Positions 1 to 10,264 of a stretch of DNA of 64,000 nt are shown piece by piece. Under the pieces are notes generated by a model. That model searched no databases, was not told the DNA's origin, and saw only the letters and a list, made by a program, of their open reading frames with translations. This stretch comes from Apiosordaria backusii. Its lineage: Eukaryota > Ascomycota > Sordariomycetes > Sordariales > Lasiosphaeriaceae. Each line of letters begins with the position of its first letter. Position 1 is the stretch's first letter. The position numbers and the translations under genes are program-made. Where the stretch lies: assembly GCA_030549205.1 (NCBI GenBank), contig JAUKTV010000005.1, positions 2,356,001-2,420,000 of the forward strand, written 5' to 3'.

Positions 1-612
1 TATTCTTTGGGGTGGGACAGACCTGATTTTTTTACTTTCTACGAAGCGCGCTTACCTTGTCAGATTCTTAGAGGAGAGAGCCAGGGGGTTGGATGTAGCA
101 TTCTTGTTGTTGTCGTTGTTATAAGACGGACGGAACATTATGAGGCCCTGTTTTAGAGAGATACCTATTCGTGCTAGCAGCTTTTATCACTTTTTGTTAT
201 AGTACCTAGAAACAAGGCATATTCACATTTTACCCCTTCTACTTTGAACTTCATCGTCGAGTGAAAAAATGCAATAAAATTTCAAGAGAAGAACCAACTC
301 CGGTTTGAACCACCCTGCCCGTTAATTCCCATTTTCCTCCTCCTCCGCCTCCTCTTCACCACCCACCCAACCAGCCCCTTGAGCCTCTTTATCTCGATGT
401 TTTGTGTAATTGTACAAATACAATCCTCACATACAGCCCCAGAAGTAAAAGAAAAACCAACAACATTTGATACACACACATAACACACGCTTGCTACTTG
501 TTTGCATGCGTTCCAACCGCTGCCGCCGCCATCACCACCAAAAAAAACCACCGCAACTCTTCCTCTCCATTCCCCTGTCCCTATGCCCCAACATGCTGTT
601 ATTTCCCCGCGG
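1..612. other. Left-edge intergenic sequence
   Basis: No gene can be supported here. The short open frames are low-complexity or antisense to simple CT-rich sequence. The right part is probably the 3' untranslated region of the minus-strand pyruvate carrier gene that ends at 613. Confidence 0.5.
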
Positions 613-1247
613 TTAAGAAGACTTGTGCTTAATCGCCTCCTTGGCCTCCTTGACAGCCTCCTTCGCCTCGCCGACCTCCTCGGCGAGCTTCTTCTGGGCT
701 TGGTGGTGGAGGAAGATGCGGCTGCACTGGATGACGCCTACGCAGCCGAGGAAGAAGTTGACTGCTGCCAGTCTATATTATTGCAGAAAATTAAACATGG
801 TTAGTTGGTTATTTATTCGCATATGGTAAGGGAGGGTGGGGGAGGAAGGAACGTACAGGTAATTCTTGGGCTTGATAATCAAGCACCACCTCGTCCAGAT
901 GATGCCGGTTGTGGTCAGGGCCACGTTTTGGGTGAGGGAGAGCTGCTCGGCGGGGCGGGCAAAGTCCGAGACGCCGACGAGGACGAGGGCCCATTTCATC
1001 ATTGGTGCCCTGTTTATATACTGTCAGCAACTGGGGTTGTGATCTGGGGGGGAGGGGACATCTCTAACCAGAAATGCACAGTCTTGGGGCCCTTCTCGCT
1101 CTTCAAGAACTCTTGAAACCATGACTCCTTCGCGGCATTGGCAGTGGACTCGGTGGACTGGAAGCGGCGGGTGGTTTTGGAGGCGTTTTGCTGGAAGAAG
1201 GTGCGGGCGCGGAAGGCCGGGCGGGAGGCGCGGAATAAGGTGGACAT
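613..1247 (-). CDS. Mitochondrial pyruvate carrier subunit (MPC2/MPC3 type)
   Basis: Subunit of the inner-membrane carrier that imports pyruvate into the mitochondrial matrix. Three exons: 1247-1069, 1009-857 and 772-613, giving 163 residues. The joins restore a continuous family-typical core: the segment around TVHFWAPMMKWALVLVGVSD spans the first intron, and the GIIWTRWCLIIKPKNYLLAA segment spans the second. Both introns (59 and 84 nt) begin with GT and end with AG, and the first has a CTGAC branch site. The N-terminus is rich in Arg, Ser and Phe without acidic residues (MSTLFRASRPAFRAR), as expected for a mitochondrial presequence. The C-terminal tail is a charged Glu/Lys helix after the last membrane segment. 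MPC proteins work as heterodimers with an MPC1 subunit, which is not in this window. The family call is firm; MPC2 versus MPC3 is not meaningful without orthology. Confidence 0.93.
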
Positions 1248-2022
1248 TTTGAATGACTGACTGACTGTATGCGCCTGTGACGGACGGACGACTGGTGATG
1301 TCGGGACTGACTGACGGTGGTGGTGGTGATGCGGATATGGAGGTCGGTCGTCAGGGGGTAGGAAAGTTTAAGGTTCGGTCGGGTCGGAGGGTCGGGGAGC
1401 GGAATCTCAAAGGTAGGTGCAAAGGTGTAGTGGACTCCGGTCACCGGCGGCGGTCAATGGAATTTATTTTGAGCCCAAGGAAATTCTTTAGTAAGTGGTT
1501 AGTTTATGGGTTTTCAATGGGAAAGTGGGCAACAGCTTAGGCTACATACAGATCACAGACTGGCAGCAACAAAATAGGGAGATTGAATTCAATCCCCTCG
1601 TGACTCTTTTCCAAAGACAGCTTCGCGAGCATGAACCTCCAATGGTGGGAATGACGAGCTGGACAGCGATGCGAACAAGGCTCTCGCTGGCAGTCGGCCA
1701 CGCGCCCGTGGGTCCGTTGGGGAATCCGGGGATAAGAATTTCTGGCGGGTCTTTGAGTTGGTCTGTGCGTTTTCACCTTTTGTGCAACACCCCTTCCAAA
1801 TTATGCAAGTAAGTTTATGCAGCGTAAGCCTGGACGACCAATGGAGATTTGTGCAGTGTTGCAGCAACAGCGCCAGTGGCAAGAGCTCCATTTTGAATCA
1901 ATCAGCCTCCACGACCCGCGAAAGCCCGCTTCCTTGTTGCCCTGGGGCCGACAGCAACGACGACAGCAAAAACGAACCAATTGAGCGACCAGTTTCCCTC
2001 CGTTTTAAATATAAAGCACGAG
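1248..2022. promoter_or_regulatory. Divergent intergenic region, MPC / complex I B8
   Basis: This 775-nt gap separates the divergently transcribed pyruvate carrier and NDUFA2-type genes and must hold both promoters and 5' leaders. I see no convincing TATA box or coding sequence. The two flanking genes both serve mitochondrial respiration, but shared control is only inference. Confidence 0.4.
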
Positions 2023-2541
2023 ATGTCGGGCAGATACGCTTTCGCCAAGGGCCTCAAGGAGGTTCGCTTCCTCTTCTGCCAGACTGGTGAGCACAGTGCT
2101 GCTACTCGGTATGTTTGCGCCCTTCTCAATCGTTGGGCTTACAGTCTGCTGGGGAAGCTAAGAATATCTGCTAACGGTTGTTGTTGGTATAGGTCTTTCC
2201 TTAGCCGCGCATATCCTATCATGAAGAAGAACAACCCATCGATACCCATCATGCTCCGCGAGGCCCAGGGCACACTCCCCAAGATCTATGCGAGATATGG
2301 TCCGTAGCCCAGCATTTGGCGCTTTGTCGAAAATGATAGTATGGAGTGGATGGCTGACGTTCAGGACAGGGCTTGGTCAGGAGAAGAGCCAATCATTAGA
2401 AGGTATGGGTCTACTTCCCCGGGTCCAGCAGGTTGACAGTTGGAAGGACAAGATGTGCTGATATCTACTCTTGGTGTAGGACTTTCCGACAAGCAGATCG
2501 AGGATGCCGTCACACAGCTTGTCAAGAACGAGACCTCTTGA
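2023..2541 (+). CDS. nuo10.5: NADH:ubiquinone oxidoreductase 10.5 kDa subunit (NDUFA2/B8)
   Basis: Accessory subunit of mitochondrial complex I with a thioredoxin-like fold, located on the matrix arm. Four exons: 2023-2108, 2193-2299, 2370-2402 and 2480-2541, giving 95 residues. The product starts MSGRYAFAKGLKEVRFLFCQ and carries the family segment NPSIPIMLREAQGTLPKIYARY, then ends with the helix SDKQIEDAVTQLVKNE. Exon 3 is only 33 nt, and all junctions are in phase. Length fits the family (about 95-100 residues). The start is the only ATG that opens the conserved N-terminus. Neurospora symbol nuo10.5 is used by family recognition, not by a search. Confidence 0.93.
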
Positions 2542-3659
2542 GCGACAGAAATAGAGCACAGCAACTAGACGGCGGGCAGGTCAAACTGGGAAGAGAGACG
2601 AGACGACATGTTTATAATACCGACAGGTTGTAAATATACCTTATGAAGCTCAACGCCTGCTTCTGCGCTTCCAATCACGAGGTTATGATGCGGTTGAGAT
2701 CTGGTTCTGTCCCGATGGGTGATCAACTTGCGGATTTCTTGACGCCCATGGATGACCGGTTGGCATTTTGCATCATAGAGTATGCGTCAACTGATTCAGG
2801 CCTTTCTATACACAGCAAATTGGTTGAAGACTCTCGTTTCATTTCTGGGTGGTTGGTCACCAGAGGCGCCCCTTGTGGGCTCAGAATCTTGCGTCTCTGT
2901 CGCATCTTGGGTCTGCAAAGGGGTTCCAGAACGTTGGAAGAATCCTGAAATCCATGGATCTGCAGTGTGTTATCTTCTGGATTTTGCCATCCCCCTTTTG
3001 GGTCACTCGGCCCCCTTTTCTATGTAGCTTTCACAAGCTCAAAGATGCGGGGCTACGTTTGCCATAAAAAGGTGTGTGTCACTGAGTGAAACCAAAAACA
3101 CTATGAGAAACATACAAGCTTCTCAGGACAACATGATCGGCCAATAAAACTATCAACAACCGCAAACAGCATCAATGTGGTCTTACTCATTGGCATTGCG
3201 GTCTTTCAAAACGAGTAATGACAGGGCTATGAGCGTGGACGATGGCGGGGGTGCGCAGCCAAGCGCTGTGTCCCTTTGGCCAACCCGCAGTCAGCAACGC
3301 CTAGCAAGGTCAGCCGCTAGAGACATTGACCCTTTTCAGTTCGCCACCACTGCCTGCTGAACAACTTTGTTAGATCACGCGGCCATCCTCGCAGATCGAA
3401 AGATCAGATATGTTGTTATATCTTACCCTCTGCATGGGGAACATGTCCCAGAAGCTCCACAGACGCCAGTTCGGGAATTGAACCTTGGGATCCCAGCACA
3501 ACGATTTACACTTTTGTTTGTTGAGAGCGGGCCGCCGAGGAGGCTTGGACCGGACATATAACCCAAAACTCCCCTCCGGTCTGGTCTGATCTAGTCTGGA
3601 CTTTTTCACCTGAACTGTTTCCCCAACTGTTTCCCATTCTTAAACAATTTGTCGCTTTC
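2542..3659. other. Intergenic region, no gene seen
   Basis: About 1.1 kb without supportable coding sequence. Short open frames at 2643-2948 and 3175-3561 overlap each other in different frames and show no recognisable domain. The right part is presumably the promoter and leader of the small gene at 3660. Confidence 0.4.
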
Positions 3660-4034
3660 ATGGCCAAGATGTTCAGACACCGGCGCTCCATGGGCAAGCT
3701 CACCGAGCACCCGTCGATGTACTCTTCGCTACTTGATCCAAGCTCCGAACACAGCTCTGATGTCATTGCTCTACCGAGCTCACCTAACTCACCAAGCCGA
3801 CCGCTGCGGGGAAGGGCAAAATCCTCACTTGTGGATTATCAGTCACGCAACTGGATTTCAGCTGTTGAGAATCAAGGAGAGAAGCCACCAGCCAGAAAAC
3901 TTGTGAAGGACATGAATGGATCCGGGCGCCCCTACTTCTCCCAGTCACTCTCAGACAGCGACGGAGAGAAGGAGAAGGGTCTCATGAGGCGGCAAATCGC
4001 CAGGCTCAAAAGCTTCTACAAGAGAGACAAATGA
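3660..4034 (+). CDS. Small basic hypothetical protein, 124 aa
   Basis: I do not recognise this protein. The single open frame starts at an ATG in a fair context (pyrimidine-rich leader, G at +4) and encodes 124 residues. It is rich in Ser, Pro, Arg and Lys, with no membrane segment or signal peptide, and is probably largely disordered. The N-terminus is basic (MAKMFRHRRSMGK), the middle is Ser/Pro-rich, an acidic patch SDSDGEKEKG follows, and the end is a short basic helix (RRQIARLKSFYKRDK) that looks conserved in style. It lies about 500 bases upstream of the hydrolase gene on the same strand. It could be a real short fungal protein or a last exon; there is no homology evidence from the sequence alone. 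Confidence 0.5.
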   Translation: MAKMFRHRRSMGKLTEHPSMYSSLLDPSSEHSSDVIALPSSPNSPSRPLRGRAKSSLVDYQSRNWISAVENQGEKPPARKLVKDMNGSGRPYFSQSLSDSDGEKEKGLMRRQIARLKSFYKRDK

Positions 4035-4549
4035 TTCCGAACGCCGTTCTCTCCGCAGCGTTCAGGCCGGCATATGAATAAGAGTGTTCAGGAAGGTAGG
4101 GGATGGGAATTCACGACTGCGATAACCCCGCGATCCCCGCCATCATGGATCCATATCCGAGAACCCCACCACTACCCTGTTCTTGATGCTCAGAATTCTC
4201 CCTCGTCCTTTGGCGACATATAGGAAGTGATGTGGACATGCTTTCCGATTACAGGACACCATACCTCAGATAGCAACACTCTTTGTGCCATTGGCACCTC
4301 CAACTTCTCTTACGGCCGCCCTTGACGGACCACTCGGCCAAGACGGCCCCGCTTTCTGGCTCAGAACATTGGCTTACAGATACCGAACCGCGGCTGCCCG
4401 AATTCATCTTGCCAATCTTCAGGCACAAACCTCAAATCAAGCGGGTTCAGCTAAACTTGGACTCGGAGTTGGATCACAACACCAAACGCCTTTCAGATTC
4501 ACACCAAAAACAAAAACTGAGACCCAAGACCTGTGACCTGTTCACTCCG

Positions 4550-5794
4550 ATGCCAGTCTGGGCACCGAGCATTCGCTCTCCAGGAGCTGGCTCCTACCTC
4601 ACCCTGGGCGTGGCACTTGGGCTCACGACCGGCTTCACACTCAACGCCCTCATACAATGCAAGGCTAGTAGGAAACAACGCCTTATCAGATCTCCCCGGG
4701 AAACACACATACCAAAACTCACGGCGGAGGAAATTGATGCATTGCCTTATCCGCCAGACGCGTTACCAGGAGGGCGGGATGTTGAGACACCATACGGCAT
4801 CATCAAAGTTTTTGAATGGGGTCCTGAAGATGGAGAAAAGGTTCTCTTGTTGCATGGTATCAGCACTCCTTGTTTGGCCTTGGGAAATCTTGGGCAAGAG
4901 CTGGTGAGAATGGGCTATCGGGTCATGATCTTCGACTTCTTTGGGCGTGGGTACTCGGACACCCCTACCGACCTCCCGTACGACATCCGATTATATACGA
5001 CTCAGATACTTCTCGCTCTTGCTTCGTCGAACTTGGCTTGGACCGGAAATGACGGCTTTCACCTAGTTGGGTACTCACTTGGGGGAGGCATTGTTGTTCC
5101 ATTCGCCAAAGATTTTCCACATATGGTCCGGTCTGCGGTTCTTATTGCTGGCGGTGGACTAATTCGGCCTGAGCACGTCAGTTGGAAAAGTAGACTACTG
5201 TACTCAACAGGGATATTTCCAGAATGGGCACTCGAGTTTCTGGTTCGAAGACGTCTTGTGCCGTCACAACGGGAGGCTATGACGGAAACTCAGATGGCTA
5301 CTCAGGTGGTAGACAAGCCGGCGAAGAAGCACAAGGATAGTGACGCCAACGGGGGAGACGGCTGGGATGATGCCACCTTGTTGGTACATCGGCCAGGTCA
5401 CACAGTCTCTTCGGTCATGGACTGGCAACTTCGGCAACACAAGGGTTTTATCCCCGCTTTCATGAGCAGCATAAGATATGCTCCAATTTACAACCAACAG
5501 AAGGACTGGCTAGCTTTGGGGCGGATTCTTGCTGAACGGAGGACAGAGGCGCATTGGGTGGACGCAGGGAAAAGAATGCCTGGTCTTAAGGGAGGGAGTA
5601 TACTTCTAGTGCTTGGAGCTACGGATACTGTCGTTATGAAAGAGGAGTTGATCCATGATGCCACAGCTGTGCTGGGTGAAGATGGATTCGAGGCGGTGGT
5701 CTTGAATAGCGGACATGAACTGGTCATGACCAATGCGACCGAGGTGGCCAATACCATTGCTAGCTTTTGGATACGGCTACCTGGTATGGAGTAG
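4550..5794 (+). CDS. Membrane-anchored alpha/beta hydrolase
   Basis: A serine hydrolase of the alpha/beta-fold family; substrate unknown (esters or epoxides are typical). The product is 414 residues from the chosen ATG, without introns. Residues about 14-36 form a hydrophobic N-terminal anchor. The oxyanion segment LLHGIST lies at about 100-106, the strand-plus-turn MIFDFFGRGYSDTP at 126-139, and the nucleophile elbow GYSLGGG with Ser176. The acid is probably the Asp in LGATDTVV, and the His is in NSGHELVM near the C-terminus, so the triad looks complete. A cap insertion around residues 235-290 contains a polar Lys/Asp/Gly-rich loop. The same frame is open upstream to 4283, adding 89 codons, but that part lacks hydrophobic or family-like sequence, so the internal ATG at 4550 is preferred. 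Confidence 0.82.
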   Translation: MPVWAPSIRSPGAGSYLTLGVALGLTTGFTLNALIQCKASRKQRLIRSPRETHIPKLTAEEIDALPYPPDALPGGRDVETPYGIIKVFEWGPEDGEKVLLLHGISTPCLALGNLGQELVRMGYRVMIFDFFGRGYSDTPTDLPYDIRLYTTQILLALASSNLAWTGNDGFHLVGYSLGGGIVVPFAKDFPHMVRSAVLIAGGGLIRPEHVSWKSRLLYSTGIFPEWALEFLVRRRLVPSQREAMTETQMATQVVDKPAKKHKDSDANGGDGWDDATLLVHRPGHTVSSVMDWQLRQHKGFIPAFMSSIRYAPIYNQQKDWLALGRILAERRTEAHWVDAGKRMPGLKGGSILLVLGATDTVVMKEELIHDATAVLGEDGFEAVVLNSGHELVMTNATEVANTIASFWIRLPGME

Positions 5795-6166
5795 GAGTTT
5801 GAATATACTGTGGGAACAAGGGATACAGAAGACAATAGACCTATCATAGATACACAGCGAATGAAATGACCACATGAGTTTTATGGATGAAATACTCCCG
5901 CTGAATCTGACAGTGATTTACCAACTTCACATCGCTGAAGATCAAAGTGTTGGTCACTAACTTTTCTAGCAGTGCCCTGAAGCCCGACCACACCACCCCT
6001 GAAAAACAAACAGGCCAAGCAAACCCCACTGAAGACAGCCCCCCACTATTTTGCGCCCTGTCCCGTCTGCAAGGCTGAAAGCTTGAATTGAAATTTCGCG
6101 AACCTCATCTTCCAGCCGACTTTCACCAACTCCAAAAAACAATCACAAAGACACACAAAACCTGCA
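5795..6166. other. Intergenic region, hydrolase to RRP43
   Basis: This 372-nt gap on the plus strand holds the 3' end of the hydrolase gene and the promoter of RRP43. No coding sequence or structured element was seen. Confidence 0.4.
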
Positions 6167-7264
6167 ATGGCGGCAGCATCACCAGCCGCTGCCCCCTCTG
6201 GGGCCCAGCAGCCCTCCCTCACCTTCACCCGCCCCGTCTTCGCCAAACTCTCCCCCCACCCTTACCTCCTGCGCACACTGTCCCCCGACTCCCCAGGTCA
6301 ACAGCCAACCCGCAACAACGGCCGCTCCCCGCACCAGTCCCGCCCCATCCAGATCAATACCTCCTCCTTGTCTCAAGCGCACGGTTCTTCGCTCGTCCGA
6401 ACAGGCGACACGACCGTCATCTGCGGGGTGAGAGGGGAGCTCTTGCCTGTGACAGCCATCCCGCAATTCCGACCTCATAATGGCACGCTGTATGATCAAG
6501 ACGAAAACGACGAGGAAAGAGCGAGGAAGGAGCTGAGGGATTACGACTTGCTCGTGCCGAATATTGAGATGGCTACGGGGTGCGCGCCGCAGTTTTTGCC
6601 GGGGGTGCCCCCGACGACGCTGGCGCAGACGTTGAGTACGAGGGTGTATAGTTTGTTGCATGGGGCTGGGGTGGTGGATGGGAGGGGGTTGAGGGTTTGG
6701 TATACGCCTGAGAAGGGGGGAAGGGAGGGGAGTGGGATGGAGGTTGAGGGGGAGGAAGGGGAGCAAGAAGAGGAGGAGGAACAAAAGCCGGAAGTGGTGG
6801 CGTATTGGGTGCTGTATATTGACTTGTTGTTTGTCAGCTTTGATGGGAATCCGTTTGATGCTGCTTGGGCGGCGGTGCTGGCTGCGTTGAGGGATACGGA
6901 GCTGCCTGTGGCGAGGTGGGATCCGGATAGGGAGATGGTTGTTTGCCGGAAGGGAGGGGATAAGAAGTTGGGTATTAGGGGGTTGCCGGTTGCTTGTTCG
7001 GCGGCGGTGTTTTTGGAGAAGGAGCATGCTGAGGTGGGTGGGGGGGAGGGGAATAGGCATTGGATTTTGTTGGATCCGGATAGGAGTGAGGAGGGGTTGT
7101 GTAAGGAGGTTGTTACTGTTGTTGTGGATTGTAGCGAGGGGGAGACGAGGGTGAGGAGTATTGAGAAGCAGGGTGGGACGGTGATTGGGAGGGAGTTGAT
7201 TAGGGGTTTCATTGGGGTCGCGGAGGGGAGATGGAGGGAGGTGAAAGAGGCGATGGGGAATTAG
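6167..7264 (+). CDS. RRP43: Exosome complex core subunit Rrp43 (RNase PH fold)
   Basis: Structural subunit of the hexameric RNase PH-like ring of the RNA exosome, which processes and degrades RNA in nucleus and cytoplasm. One uninterrupted frame gives 365 residues. The RNase PH core is visible: SSLVRTGDTTVICGVRGE at about 74-91, an N-terminal strand containing RPIQINTSSLSQ, and the second-half signature LLFVSFDGNPFDAAWAAVLAALRDT. As in other eukaryotic ring subunits, the catalytic phosphorolytic residues are not expected. An acidic insertion of Glu and Gly (about residues 186-207) interrupts the domain and is probably a surface loop. Codon style changes abruptly inside the gene: C-ending codons dominate up to about 6550, then G- and T-ending codons dominate. 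Confidence 0.88.
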   Translation: MAAASPAAAPSGAQQPSLTFTRPVFAKLSPHPYLLRTLSPDSPGQQPTRNNGRSPHQSRPIQINTSSLSQAHGSSLVRTGDTTVICGVRGELLPVTAIPQFRPHNGTLYDQDENDEERARKELRDYDLLVPNIEMATGCAPQFLPGVPPTTLAQTLSTRVYSLLHGAGVVDGRGLRVWYTPEKGGREGSGMEVEGEEGEQEEEEEQKPEVVAYWVLYIDLLFVSFDGNPFDAAWAAVLAALRDTELPVARWDPDREMVVCRKGGDKKLGIRGLPVACSAAVFLEKEHAEVGGGEGNRHWILLDPDRSEEGLCKEVVTVVVDCSEGETRVRSIEKQGGTVIGRELIRGFIGVAEGRWREVKEAMGN

Positions 7265-8146
7265 AATGGCGAAGATAACTTCAGTGGGGGAGATAATGTC
7301 AGCATAGAAAGGATGTAAAATTGATACCCAATGGATGGTTTACATGTGTTGACGGGTGGTGTGTTCATTTTGTGTCTACTCTGATCTACATGTGTGAGAG
7401 ACGCTTTGTAGAGGGTACTCGAGCTTCAACAGGTGAGATATTTGAAGCTCCTAGGAGTCTAGACAGCACGGATACCTTGTCGATCCGGAGACATACGCGA
7501 TAGAAAGTCAGACATACACCGTGAGCAAGATACCTCATTTGCTAGGAGTGGTGTAGACCCTCGATTCGAAAGCGAAAAGTTCCCCAGTGTCAGAAAAGAG
7601 CTCATGAGTCTTGAGCAAAACCCCCTTCGTCAACATATCGACTGCAGGACAGCAATGGAACAATAATCATTCACGATCTCATCACATCGAAGCATGAAAA
7701 AATGTGTCTACACTTTCGACCCACTCTTACAGGTAAATTCCAGAGCAGGAGATACAGGGAGACATTTGATCTGCCGCTCAACGTGAGAGTTCCTAATGAA
7801 AGGAACTCCACCGTACTACAATGCTGTTGAGGGCAGACATCGCCGTCGGTTGTTGAGCGTTGGTGAGAAAAAAGAGAAGTTTCAACTTGCGCCGAGACTT
7901 GCAGTGTTTTGCATCAGACAGGCTGCTGGTCCGTGCTCAAGCTCTGTGTGGAGCACGGGCCGAACATTTGCCGGGCCCTCGGATCCACCATCGTGAACAA
8001 GGTTACGCCGATCCACCCGACTTAAACGTCATTCAAATTTTCGCTGCCTCCAAAGCTTCCTCTCAACTGCTTCTTTTCCACCACAACTGCAAAACCTCTC
8101 TGTCTGCGCACTCCCGGCTGTCACAGGGTGCCCGCTCCATGTAACA
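7265..8146. other. Intergenic region, RRP43 to Rab escort protein
   Basis: About 880 nt with no supportable gene. The short frames at 7321-7503 and 7796-8144 have no domain. The right end must contain the promoter of the Rab escort gene; a CT- and CA-rich leader precedes its ATG. Confidence 0.4.
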
Positions 8147-9889
8147 ATGGAGTCTTTGGCTGACACCCTCTGGGACGTCGTCATTTGTGGCACTGGTTTG
8201 CAGCAGTCGCTGCTTGCTTTGTGAGTACAACCGCGCAACCAACATCTTCGCGTTTGCCTGTCTAACTAACCCAGCCTTTCCCCTCCTTGAAGAGCACTTT
8301 CAAGATCTGATAAAAAGGTTCTGCACATCGACCCCAATGACTTCTACGGCGGTGCTGAGGCAGCTTTCAGCTTGCAAGAAGTAGAGTCTTGGGTTGAAAA
8401 GGTCGAGACCGGCAAGGAAGGCCTTTTCAGGGCTGCCTCAGTGGAAAAGCTCGAGGGCGACACCGGCTTGTCATTCCCCCGCGCATACTCCCTGGCACTC
8501 GCACCTCAACTGATCCACGCCCGCTCGGCACTGCTATCCCAACTTGTTTCTTCCCGCGCCTACCGGCAGGTCGAGTTCCTTGCCGTGGGATCCTTCTCTA
8601 TCTTCAAGCCCTCTCCAGACCCGTCGCAACACTCTGCCCTGGTTCGCATTCCCTCTACACGCGAAGATGTCTTTTCTACCACCGCCATTTCGGCAAAGGC
8701 GAAGCGTGGTTTGATGAAGTTTCTCAAATTCGTCCTGGACTACGAGAGCAATCCTCAGACAGATACATGGCACCCACACGCGGATGCGCCACTGACTGAG
8801 TTCTTGCTCAAAGAGTTCAAGATGGACAAAGAGCTCCAAACCTACATCATCACTCTCACCCTTTCGCTGGACGGAAAAATAAACACCAGAGACGGGCTGG
8901 CTGTCATCCGTCGCCATCTGTCGTCGATGGGTATGTACGGTCCAGGCTTTGCTGCTCTTTACCCCAAGTGGGGCGGCTTGTCAGAGATTGCCCAAGTCTC
9001 TTGTCGAGCCGGTGCGGTTGGCGGAGCCGTATATATGCTTGGGACAGGCGTTAAGACAATGAACGATCAGGAGAATCCAGTCGTCATTGAACTCACCAGC
9101 GGCGATACGATCAAGACTCGCAAGGTTGTCCGCGCCAGCGAAAACGCCACTGATAACACCGGTATCAACAGGCTGGTAGCTATCGTGGGCTCCCCGCTGA
9201 AATCACTTTTCGACTCGACCGTTGAGGGCGCGCCGACGCCGGCCGTCGCTATTGTTGCTTTCCCAGCTGGCTCCCTATCAACAGCAGCTGGGGAGGCATC
9301 TCAGTCCCCGGTTTATCTGTCTGTGCATTCCAGCGATACCGGGGAATGTCCTGCCAATCAAAGTAAGCCAATTCTTTCTTTTACTTCACCCACCACTCTC
9401 ACGAGTATCATGATGATCCAAATCGAATACTTATCTACATTGTCTGAGCTTCGGCGCTGGCGATAATACCTCTGACATTCTGATGTACTCTCACTCAATC
9501 AACTTCACTTCTTCATGCTAGGTCTTTGGACAAGTGCTAACTGAAGATCAATAGGTGTGCTATACTTTACCACTGTCTCGGAACCTGGCTCCCAGGAGCT
9601 ACTTCGAAGAGCTTTGGATTCTTTTCTCGCTGCTGTGGCCGGTGACACTGTGCCTCAGTGTCTCTATAAACTTGAGTATCAGCAACGACAATGCTCGGCT
9701 CGGAGCCAAGCAAGTGGCTCGATCTTCGGCTTTGCTCCTCCTACCTCGTCCCTTGCTTTTGACGACTCAACACTACAGTCAGTTCATGATGCGTGGAAGA
9801 TGGTCCTGGACGATGAATCGGTTGAAGAAGATTATCTCACCTTTGCGGACCGAGAGGGCGCGATGGATGATGATGAGATATACGACTAA
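8147..9889 (+). CDS. MRS6: Rab escort protein (Rab geranylgeranyltransferase component A)
   Basis: Presents newly made Rab GTPases to geranylgeranyltransferase II and carries them to membranes; member of the GDI/CHM family. Three exons: 8147-8220, 8293-9362 and 9555-9889, giving 492 residues. The N-terminal FAD-like fold motif reads WDVVICGTGLQQSLLAL across intron 1 into SRSDKKVLHIDPNDFYGG. The central conserved segment MGMYGPGFAALYPKWGGLSEIAQVSCR follows GDI sequence conserved region 3B. The first intron is 72 nt and the second 192 nt with a GCTAAC branch site; both junctions keep frame. The C-terminal tail is acidic (DDDEIYD). Yeast Mrs6 and human REP are longer, mostly through insertions. 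Rab GDI is the alternative, but a GDI would have the stricter N-terminus and shorter linkers. Confidence 0.85.
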
Positions 9890-10264
9890 TGCTAATGACG
9901 GTAAGAGGTTTCAATTATTATGAGATACCATACATGGTCTTGGATGTAGTACATCCATATGGAAATGAAAGAAGTTAAAAAAGTAGAACTCATTGAGCAT
10001 TGTGATCCTGTGAATCTAATGTGTTGTGCAGCGCCACGATGCCTTATCCCTATTCCATGTCCCATGCTCCATATTATTAGATGCTGTTTGTTCCCGAACC
10101 CCTTTTGCGCCAGATTGCATGCGACATGTTACAAATCATTCAACATATCCGAACCCCCATCCAAGCAACAGCTTTTGTGAGATTTCTGAAATCTCTCCTT
10201 CTCCATATTTGCACTTGCAAATCCTCCCAAATCTGATCATGATCAGCTGATAGATGCATCACCA
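9890..10264. other. Convergent 3' region, Rab escort / rec8
   Basis: This 375-nt gap separates the tail-to-tail ends of the Rab escort gene and rec8 and should hold both 3' untranslated regions. No open frame is convincing. Confidence 0.4.

Noticed and set aside
6179..7212. Minus-strand frames of 293 and 223 codons opposite RRP43
   Set aside because: They are shadows of a recognised exosome subunit, with no domain of their own.
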